From Pseudomonas putida (GTDB taxonomy: Bacteria > Pseudomonadota > Gammaproteobacteria > Pseudomonadales > Pseudomonadaceae), in assembly GCA_041071465.1 (NCBI GenBank), contig CP163498.1, positions 5,536,001 through 5,600,000 of the forward strand: a stretch of DNA of 64,000 nt, given 5' to 3'. The translations under genes and the position numbers were made by a program. Positions 57,849 to 64,000 of this stretch are shown here, piece by piece (within the stretch, counting starts at the first letter, position 1; each line of letters begins with the position of its first letter). The notes below the pieces were generated by a model. The model searched no databases. It worked only from the letters and a program-made list of their open reading frames with translations, and was not told where the DNA came from.

Positions 57849-59012
57849 ATGCAATCCGTCGAGCAGTTCAAACACAGCACTTCCATTGCAGATTGGGCCG
57901 AGCAGCGCCCGGAACACGCCTTCACCTTGCCCTCGCGGTACTTTTTCGACGAGCAGATCTTCGCTGCCGAACGCGACCGTATCTTCATGAGTGCCTGGCA
58001 CCTGGCCGGCCATCGCAACGAGTTCGCCGAGCCTGGTCAGTTCGTGGTGTGCGACATGTTCGACCAGAGCGTGGTGGTGGCCTGTGGCAACGATGGCAAG
58101 ATCAATGCCTTCCACAATGTCTGCCAGCACCGTGGCAATCGCCTGCTGGATGTGCGTCGTGGTAACGACACCCGAGTGCTGCGCTGCGCCTACCACTCCT
58201 GGTGCTACGAAATGGACGGCAGCCTGCGCAGTGCGCCACGCAGCGAACGGCTGATAGCCTTCGACAAGCAGCAATTCAACATTCCCAAGGTCCGCGTCGA
58301 AGAACTCGGCGGTTTCGTCTACTTCAACTTCGACGCAGACGCGCCGTCGCTGGCGGAGCTGTTCCCAGGTGCCGACGAAGAAATGCGCGCGGTCTTTCCC
58401 GACCTTGGCAAGATGCGCCTGATCGAAGAGCAGGACGTGATCGTACCGGCCAACTGGAAGGTGATCATGGACAACTCCATCGAGGGGTACCATTTCAAGT
58501 TGTCCGGGCCCTGCCATATCGACCTGGCCAAGCTGATCGACTTCAAGGGCTACCGCCTGACCAAGCGCGACAACTGGTGGACGTACATCGCACCGGCCAA
58601 CCAGCAGGCCGAGGAAGCCTACGGCGTCAAGCTGAGCGGGCCACGCAACCCCGATGAGCGCTTCTTCAACATCGGGCTGTGGCCGAACAACACCTTCTAT
58701 ACCTTCCCCTTCTCGGCGTTTCTCGGCACGTTCATCATGATCCCGCTGGACGCAGAGCGCTCACTGCTGCGTTTTGGCTACTACAGCCCCCACGAGCAGG
58801 TCCCGGAGGTTTCCCACGCCTGCATGAAGTGGATGAACGAGGACCTCGGCCCCGAGGACATCGAGCTCAACATCAGCGTGCAGAAAGGCCTGCGTTCGCT
58901 CGGCTACGACCAGGGCCGCTACATGATCGACGCCGAGCGCAGCAACGAAAGCGAGCATTTGGTGCATCACTTCCACAAGCTGGTGTTCGACGGCATCGGC
59001 GCAGGCCGCTGA
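57849..59012 (+). CDS. Rieske non-heme iron oxygenase, alpha subunit (quaternary-amine demethylase-like)
   Basis: Ring-hydroxylating-oxygenase alpha subunit of 387 aa with GGAGGAGA before the start. Rieske [2Fe-2S] ligands: C92-x-H94 (VCQHRG) and C113-x2-H116 (RCAYHSW). The mononuclear iron site is in DNSIEGYHFKLSGPCH (H215, H223). The protein resembles glycine-betaine demethylase GbcA and carnitine/stachydrine oxygenases more than aromatic dioxygenases. No reductase gene (gbcB type) is adjacent, so electron supply is encoded elsewhere. The GMC dehydrogenase gene follows by 22 bases. Confidence 0.87.
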   Translation: MQSVEQFKHSTSIADWAEQRPEHAFTLPSRYFFDEQIFAAERDRIFMSAWHLAGHRNEFAEPGQFVVCDMFDQSVVVACGNDGKINAFHNVCQHRGNRLLDVRRGNDTRVLRCAYHSWCYEMDGSLRSAPRSERLIAFDKQQFNIPKVRVEELGGFVYFNFDADAPSLAELFPGADEEMRAVFPDLGKMRLIEEQDVIVPANWKVIMDNSIEGYHFKLSGPCHIDLAKLIDFKGYRLTKRDNWWTYIAPANQQAEEAYGVKLSGPRNPDERFFNIGLWPNNTFYTFPFSAFLGTFIMIPLDAERSLLRFGYYSPHEQVPEVSHACMKWMNEDLGPEDIELNISVQKGLRSLGYDQGRYMIDAERSNESEHLVHHFHKLVFDGIGAGR

Positions 59013-59034
59013 CCACTGTCATGGGGGAGCCTTT

Positions 59035-60696
59035 ATGCTCGGGCATGAATACGACTATGTGATCATTGGTGCCGGCTCGGCCGGCTGCGTGCTGGCCAAG
59101 CGCTTGGGAGAGAACCCGGCCCTGCGCATCCTGGTGCTGGAGTCCGGCCCGCCGGACGCCAGCTGGACCATCGACATGCCCTCGGCAGTGGGCATCGTGG
59201 TAGGCGGCACCCGCTTCAACTGGAGCTACACCAGCGAACCGGAGCCGGGCCTGGACGGCCGACGCATCGGCACACCACGCGGGCGCACCCTGGGCGGCTC
59301 GTCGTCGATCAACGGCATGGTCTACATTCGTGGCCATGCCCGCGACTACGACGGCTGGGCTGCACAAGGCTGCGAAGGCTGGAGCTATCGGGAGGTGCTG
59401 CCCTACTTCATGCGGGCGCAAAACCATCGGGACGGCGCCAACACCTACCGCGGCGCAACCGGGCTGCTTCACGTCACACCAGGCGATACCTCGCCGCCAC
59501 TGTGCCAGGCCTTCATCGAGGCCGGCCAGCAAGCCGGCTATGGCGTGAGCAGCGACCTCAATGGCCACCGCCAGGAAGGCTTTGGCCCGGTCGACCGCAC
59601 CACCCGCGACGGCAAGCGCTGGAGCACCGCGCGCGGCTACCTGGCTGAAGCACTCAAAGGCGGCAACGTCACCATCGCCACCTCGGCGCTGAGCCGGCGG
59701 ATTCTCTTCGACGGCGAACAAGCCTACGGGGTGGAGTTCGAAATGGACGGCGTGGTGCACCAGGTGCGTGTGCGCCAAGAGGTGCTACTGAGTGCTGGCG
59801 CCATCAACTCACCGCAACTGCTGATGCTTTCTGGCGTCGGCCCGGCCCAGCATCTGCGGCGCCTGGGCATCCCCCTGGTACGCGACCTGCCGGGAGTAGG
59901 CCAGCGCCTGAACGATCACCCCGATACCGTCGTTCAGTATCGCTGCAAGCAGCCGGTGTCGCTCTACCCCTGGACGCGTGCACCAGGCAAATGGCTGATC
60001 GGCGCGCGCTGGTTCGCCAGCCACGATGGCCTGGCGGCGAGCAACCATTTCGAGGCGGGCGCGTTCATTCGCTCGCGGGCCGGGGTGGAGTTTCCCGACT
60101 TGCAACTGACGTTCATGCCGCTGGCGGTCCAGCCAGGCAGCGTAGACCTGGTGCCCGAGCACGCCTTCCAGGTGCACATCGACCTGATGCGCCCCACCAG
60201 CCTGGGCAGCGTCAGCCTGGTCAGCACCGATCCGCACCTGGCGCCGCGCATCCTCTTCAACTACCTGACCACCGAGCGCGACCGCGCCGACATGCGTGCA
60301 GGCGCCCGCCTGGTACGCGAGATCCTCGCCCAGCCGGCCATGCGCGCCTATGCCGGTGACGAGCTGGTACCCGGTGCCGACCAGGTGAGCGATGCGCAGC
60401 TCGACGCTTGGGCGCGACGCATCACCGAGACTGGCTACCACGCCAGCGGCACCTGCAAGATGGGCCCGCCCAGCGACCCCGAAGCAGTGGTCGACCCACA
60501 ATTGCGCGTGCACGGTCTGCGCGGGCTGCGGGTGGTCGATGCCTCGATCATGCCGCAGATCGTCAGCGGCAACACCAACGCGCCCACGGTGATGATCGCC
60601 GAGAAGGCCAGCGACCTGATCCGTGGCCTCACCGCGCTTACCGCAAGCGATGCACCTGTGTGGGTTCACCCACGCTGGCGCGAATGCCAGCGTTGA
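59035..60696 (+). CDS. GMC family oxidoreductase, choline dehydrogenase-like
   Basis: FAD-dependent alcohol dehydrogenase of 553 aa. The FAD motif is YVIIGAGSAGCVLAKRL; GMC signatures are RGRTLGGSSSINGMVYIRG and GAINSPQLLMLSGVGP; active-site histidine in TGYHASGTCKMG and asparagine in SGNTNAPTVMIAEKAS. The C-terminus is complete. It probably oxidises a hydroxyl of a choline-like compound to an aldehyde, which the aldehyde dehydrogenase begun at 63884 could take further. A hairpin terminator follows. Confidence 0.9.
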   Translation: MLGHEYDYVIIGAGSAGCVLAKRLGENPALRILVLESGPPDASWTIDMPSAVGIVVGGTRFNWSYTSEPEPGLDGRRIGTPRGRTLGGSSSINGMVYIRGHARDYDGWAAQGCEGWSYREVLPYFMRAQNHRDGANTYRGATGLLHVTPGDTSPPLCQAFIEAGQQAGYGVSSDLNGHRQEGFGPVDRTTRDGKRWSTARGYLAEALKGGNVTIATSALSRRILFDGEQAYGVEFEMDGVVHQVRVRQEVLLSAGAINSPQLLMLSGVGPAQHLRRLGIPLVRDLPGVGQRLNDHPDTVVQYRCKQPVSLYPWTRAPGKWLIGARWFASHDGLAASNHFEAGAFIRSRAGVEFPDLQLTFMPLAVQPGSVDLVPEHAFQVHIDLMRPTSLGSVSLVSTDPHLAPRILFNYLTTERDRADMRAGARLVREILAQPAMRAYAGDELVPGADQVSDAQLDAWARRITETGYHASGTCKMGPPSDPEAVVDPQLRVHGLRGLRVVDASIMPQIVSGNTNAPTVMIAEKASDLIRGLTALTASDAPVWVHPRWRECQR

Positions 60697-60714
60697 GGGG
60701 TACTTGCCAAAGCC

Positions 60715-60749
60715 GGCCCACTGCGCTTGCATAGGCGCAGCGGGCCTTT
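60715..60749 (+). terminator. Terminator after the GMC gene
   Basis: GGCCCACTGCGC / GCGCAGCGGGCC stem (all 12 positions paired), eight-base loop, followed by TTTCCTGT. Eighteen bases after the stop codon. Confidence 0.75.
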
Positions 60750-60807
60750 CCTGTGAACGAGGTGCCGGCCAATGCAGCCGGCGCCCATTGCCGAGCCTGG
60801 TGCAACC

Positions 60808-61857
60808 ATGAAACGATCCGAAACCCTTGACCTTCAGTGGCAGGGCCCTGCCAGCCCTCCGCTGCGCATCGGCATCCTGTTGCTGCCTTCGTTTTCCAAC
60901 TTCGGCCTGGCCTCGCTGATCGAGCCGCTTTCGATCGCCAACTGGCTGGCCCAGTGCAACCTGTTCCAGTGGACCCTGCTCTCGGTAGACGGCCAGCCGG
61001 TGCCCGCCAGCAACGGCCTGCTCGCCGGTGCCCAGGCGGGCATCGGCGAGCACAGCGAATTCGATGCCTGCGTGGTGATCGCCAGCTTCGATGTGCACCG
61101 CCACGCGCGCAACCCGGCCCTCAAGGCCTGGATCAAGCGCCAGGCGGCCTTCGGCGCAGTCATGGTAGGGATCGAAACCGGCACCGAGCTGCTGGCTGCG
61201 GCAGGTGTGCTCGACGGCCACCCGGCCGCCGTCCATTGGGACAACCTGCAAGGTTTCCAGGAAAGCTACCCTAGGGTGCAAGCCTGCGCGCAGCTCTACT
61301 CGTTGGGCCGCAAGCGCCTGACCTGCGCAGGCGCCACTGCCGTGCTGGACATGGTGCTCAGCTGGCTGGACCGGCTGGCCGGTGGCAACCTGGCACGCGA
61401 AGTGGCCATGCACATGCTCATCGAGCAGGTACGCGAGCCGCAGGTCCAGCAAGCCGAAGGCTATCGCCGCAACCTGCATGCCCAGGCCGGCAAGATGGGG
61501 CGGGCCATCGAGTTGATGGAACAGCACCTGGAAGAACCGCTGAGCTGCGAGGCCATCGCCGAGCGTGTGGCACTGTCGCGTCGCCAACTGGAGCGCCAGT
61601 TCATGCAGCACACCGGCCTTACGCCGCTGAAGTACTACCTCAGCCTGCGCCTGGCACGCGCCCACAACCTGTTGCAGCAAACCCGCATGAGCGTTGCCCA
61701 GGTTGCAGCCAGTGCAGGTTTCGGCTCGCTGGAACACTTCTCCCGCGCCTACCGCGCCAAATTCGGCTGTGCACCGAGCAACGACCGTTCGCAGAGTTTG
61801 AGCGCCCCGGTCATGCGCCAGCCGTTGGGGCATGACCGGCAACCGTTGGCGATCTGA
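60808..61857 (+). CDS. GlxA/GbdR-like AraC family transcriptional regulator
   Basis: AraC regulator of about 349 aa with an N-terminal DJ-1/PfpI-like domain (RIGILLLPSFSNFGLASLIEPL, VVIASFDVHRH, GTELLAAAGVLDG) and a C-terminal double HTH (EAIAERVALSRRQLERQF, VAQVAASAGFGSLEHFSRAYRAKFG). This architecture is shared by GbdR, CdhR and related regulators of betaine and carnitine use in pseudomonads. The ligand is probably the substrate or intermediate of this cluster. Start uncertain: ATG at 60772 is also possible. Confidence 0.87.
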   Translation: MKRSETLDLQWQGPASPPLRIGILLLPSFSNFGLASLIEPLSIANWLAQCNLFQWTLLSVDGQPVPASNGLLAGAQAGIGEHSEFDACVVIASFDVHRHARNPALKAWIKRQAAFGAVMVGIETGTELLAAAGVLDGHPAAVHWDNLQGFQESYPRVQACAQLYSLGRKRLTCAGATAVLDMVLSWLDRLAGGNLAREVAMHMLIEQVREPQVQQAEGYRRNLHAQAGKMGRAIELMEQHLEEPLSCEAIAERVALSRRQLERQFMQHTGLTPLKYYLSLRLARAHNLLQQTRMSVAQVAASAGFGSLEHFSRAYRAKFGCAPSNDRSQSLSAPVMRQPLGHDRQPLAI

Positions 61858-61896
61858 TCTCGGTGCATTGCGCGGGCTTGCACAGATGCATCGCCG

Positions 61897-61921
61897 CCCT
61901 GGGGCGCAAAGCGCCCCAGGG
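61897..61921. terminator. Bidirectional hairpin between convergent genes
   Basis: CCCTGGGGCGC-AAA-GCGCCCCAGGG: perfect 11-base stem, three-base loop, between the AraC gene end and the binding-protein gene end (61929). Very stable, though no T-run on either side. Confidence 0.65.
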
Positions 61922-61928
61922 CCATAGG

Positions 61929-62876
61929 TTAAAGCCCAAGGTAACTGCGCACCGCCGATGCCCCTGGCTGGCCATCGAACGTCGTCACCCCCGCCAGCCA
62001 GTTCTCCAGCACCTGTGGGTTGCGCTTGAGCCACTCCCGTGATGCCAGCGCAGGCTTTTGTTTGTCGTTGAGAATGGCCCCCATGATCTGGCTTTCCATC
62101 CCCAGCTCAAACGCCATCCGAGACAATAACGCACCTACGTTCGGGCATTCCTGGCCGAAGCCTTTGCGCGTATGGGTGTCGACCACTGCAGCCCCGTAGT
62201 TCGGGCCGAACTCAGCGTCGCCACCACTCAGATAACGCATCGACAGCTGGCTGTTCATTGGGTGCGGCTCCCACCCCAGGAACACGATCGGCTTTTTCGA
62301 GCGCACCGCCCGGCGTACTTCCACCAGCATGCCGGCCTCGCTTGAGTCGACCAGGCGGAAACCCTTGAGGCCATAGCTGTCCTTGTCGATCAGGCCCTGG
62401 ATGATCTGGTTGCCATCATTGCCGGCCTCGATGCCGTAGATGCGCCCTTGCAACTCGTCCTTGAACCGGGCGATGTCCTCGAAGCGCTTGAGCCCGGCCT
62501 CGTAGGCATAGTCCGGCACGGCCAGGGTGTATTTGGCACCGGTCAGGTTGGTGCGTACCCGCTCGACGCTGCCTTTTTCCAGAAAAGGCGTGGAAATTGC
62601 CGCCATCGACGGCATCCAGGCGCCAAGGTAGACGTCGATGCTCTTCATTTCCATGGCCTGGTACGCCATCGGGATCGACAGCATCTGGGTCTTGGTCTTG
62701 TAACCCAGGCCTTGCAAGACGGTAGTCGCGAGCCCAGTGGTGGCGGCGATGTCAGCCCAGCCGACCTCCGCGAAGTTGACTGTCTGGCAGGCAGCGGGGT
62801 CACTGGCCTGGGCGGTGGCGATGGACGCGACGAGCAGCGATGCGGCAAGCACGGGCACTGAGGTTTTCTTTGGCAT
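61929..62876 (-). CDS. Choline/betaine-type periplasmic substrate-binding protein (OpuAC family)
   Basis: A 315 aa OpuAC-family binding protein with a signal peptide (MPKKTSVPVLAASLL... ending AQAS-D). Aromatic cage residues expected for quaternary ammonium ligands are present in VGWADIAATTG, YLGAWMPSM and FLGWEPHPMN, as in ChoX/CaiX/BetX. Start ATG at 62876 defines the signal peptide; the upstream open frame is not coding. ABC permease and ATPase genes are absent, as for the orphan Cbc-type binding proteins of pseudomonads, which share one core transporter. Confidence 0.88.
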   Translation of the reverse strand: MPKKTSVPVLAASLLVASIATAQASDPAACQTVNFAEVGWADIAATTGLATTVLQGLGYKTKTQMLSIPMAYQAMEMKSIDVYLGAWMPSMAAISTPFLEKGSVERVRTNLTGAKYTLAVPDYAYEAGLKRFEDIARFKDELQGRIYGIEAGNDGNQIIQGLIDKDSYGLKGFRLVDSSEAGMLVEVRRAVRSKKPIVFLGWEPHPMNSQLSMRYLSGGDAEFGPNYGAAVVDTHTRKGFGQECPNVGALLSRMAFELGMESQIMGAILNDKQKPALASREWLKRNPQVLENWLAGVTTFDGQPGASAVRSYLGL

Positions 62877-62931
62877 GCGAGCGACTCCAGAACGGTTCAG
62901 GGTGGGCGTGACAATGCACGGGCGTATGCAC

Positions 62932-63681
62932 TCAGCTGCGATAGTCCGGCTCCTGCTCATCGAGGATTTCCTGCAGCGCAGCGAAATGGCGGGCGGCGAA
63001 ATCCGGATAATCAAGCCATTGCCGGGCTGTCTTGCGCGCCACGGCATCGCTGGCGATACGCAGAGGGCGGCCGCTGGCAAGCGCGGTGAGGTAAAGCTCG
63101 CAGGCCCGCTCGAAGTAGTAGAGGTCGTCGAAGGCCTGGGCCACGCTTGGGGCCGCCACCAGCACACCGTGGTTGCCCATCAGCAGAATCGGCTTGTCGC
63201 CCAACTGGCGGCTTACCCGCTCGGCTTCATCCCCCAGCCCCATGCCGTCGAACCCCTCGTCGATGGCCACGCGCTCGAAGAAGCGCATGGCGTTCTGCTC
63301 GATCGGTGGCAGGCGCGAGTCGGCCAAACAGGCCAAGGCGGTGGCGTACTTCGAATGCACATGCAGGATGCAGCGCGCATGCGGATGCCGCCGGTGCAAG
63401 GCGCCATGCAGGGCCCAGGCAGTGATGTCCGGCGCCCCGGGGCGCTGCAACGCCGAGGGGTCGTCGGCATCGAGCAGCAGCAAGTCGCTGGCGCGGATCC
63501 TGGAAAAATGCCGGCCATAGGGATTGATCAGAAAACGCCGGCCATCCTCGGAAACAGCCAGGCTGAAATGGTTGGCAATCGCCTCGTGCATCCCTAGGCG
63601 GGCGGTCCAGCGAAATGCGCAGGCGAGCTCGACGCGGGCCTGGGCATGGGCGTCTAGAACAGCGATGGATGAGTTGTGCAT
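62932..63681 (-). CDS. Class II aldolase/adducin family protein
   Basis: A 249 aa AraD/FucA-fold protein starting MHNSSIAVLDAH with GAGGAG upstream. Metal site: ILHVHSKYA (His-x-His) and MGNHGVLVA (third His); the glutamate position reads MRFFERVA. It lies 55 bases before the binding-protein gene on the same strand and is divergent from the aldehyde dehydrogenase. Its link to quaternary-amine breakdown is not obvious; it may remove a hydroxylated carbon fragment after demethylation or oxidation. Confidence 0.85.
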   Translation of the reverse strand: MHNSSIAVLDAHAQARVELACAFRWTARLGMHEAIANHFSLAVSEDGRRFLINPYGRHFSRIRASDLLLLDADDPSALQRPGAPDITAWALHGALHRRHPHARCILHVHSKYATALACLADSRLPPIEQNAMRFFERVAIDEGFDGMGLGDEAERVSRQLGDKPILLMGNHGVLVAAPSVAQAFDDLYYFERACELYLTALASGRPLRIASDAVARKTARQWLDYPDFAARHFAALQEILDEQEPDYRS

Positions 63682-63883
63682 GGCAGCTCCTCGGGCGGCA
63701 GGCGCGCCCCTCGGGGGCGCGTTCATACCCTTCGAGTCTAGGGATGGCGACGCTTTTGACTTGATGCGATGCGACCTGCCTTGTCGCGAACGAGCGCAGC
63801 ACTGGCCTGTCGTATTTCGTCAAGTTCGCACCCTGCTGCCTGTCTATGGTGTGCCCATACATAGGCAAGCCAGGAGACTCAGT

Positions 63884-64000
63884 GTGTCCCATCAATCGCT
63901 ATTCATCGCAGGGCAATGGCGTGAGCCACACAGCGGCCGCTATCGGGAAATCCTCAACCCCGCCAACGAGTCCTTGCTGGCCTTGGCGCCAGAAGCCGGC
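63884..64000 (+). CDS. Aldehyde dehydrogenase, N-terminal part
   Basis: GTG start at 63884 with GGAGA six bases upstream, reading MSHQSLFIAGQWREPHSGRY then EILNPANESLLALAPEAG before the window ends (39 codons). The INGxW/NPA-type opening is that of NAD-dependent aldehyde dehydrogenases such as betaine aldehyde dehydrogenase. In this context it should oxidise the aldehyde made by the GMC enzyme. The catalytic region is outside the window. Confidence 0.8.
   Translation, partial: MSHQSLFIAGQWREPHSGRYREILNPANESLLALAPEAG

Noticed and set aside
59809..62034. A 741-codon minus-strand open frame across the GMC and AraC genes
   Set aside because: Both underlying plus-strand genes have full family motifs; the antisense frame reads as low-complexity Ala/Gly/Arg/His sequence.

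Overview
The window looks like a chromosome segment of a Pseudomonas putida-group bacterium. The basis is the GC-rich codon use, a near-complete ureDABC(E) operon, a MexS/MexT pair of the Pseudomonas type, a FAN1 nuclease gene next to a Rad3-like helicase, and REP-type palindromes with the GTAGGAGCGGCCTTGTG core. The species call is inference from protein resemblance recalled from memory.

Layout. 1-3.5 kb: urease operon on the minus strand (ureD, ureA, ureB, ureC, start of ureE). 3.8-4.7 kb: Xer/phage-type tyrosine recombinase. 4.9-7.1 kb: NnrS-family membrane protein and an unrecognised protein with a glycine-rich hydrophobic tail. 7.3-11.2 kb: FAN1-like VRR-NUC nuclease and a PD-(D/E)XK/Fe-S helicase, coupled by overlap. 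11.4-21.6 kb: sugar-acid catabolism (MFS, XylX-like FAH protein, Ldh_2 dehydrogenase, UxaA-family dehydratase and two LysR regulators on minus; L-fuconate-dehydratase-like enolase and a second MFS on plus). 21.7-24.4 kb: a MocR-like regulator without its PLP lysine, coupled to an unknown protein. 24.9-27.1 kb: mexS and mexT. 27.2-28.0 kb: truncated P4-type integrase, which may mark one end of an accessory segment.

28-43.3 kb is a nitrogen-compound catabolic island: YheO/DauR-type regulator, aspartoacylase-like deacylase, EutB-like dehydratase, EutC-like reductase, orphan periplasmic binding protein, NCS1 permease, ureohydrolase, APC permease, PgdA/PuuE-like hydrolase, two SDR-type proteins, two LysR regulators and a class II aldolase. 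43.5-55.1 kb holds three accessory penicillin-binding proteins (FtsI-like, PBP2-like, PBP1A-like) around a nitrilase/MFS/double Asp-Glu-racemase operon and a LysR gene; TGATAT/ATATCA dyads occur at the key promoters. 55.1-56.6 kb is decayed DNA. 57.8-64 kb is a quaternary-amine-type cluster: Rieske oxygenase, GMC dehydrogenase, GbdR-like AraC regulator, choline/betaine-type binding protein, class II aldolase and the start of an aldehyde dehydrogenase.

A property of the whole window matters for reading it. At least eleven genes are broken by single-base frameshifts, and in nearly every case adding one base to a short mononucleotide run restores the family reading frame. This looks more like homopolymer under-calling in the assembly than real decay. 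I annotate these genes over their full restored span and mark them as frameshifted.
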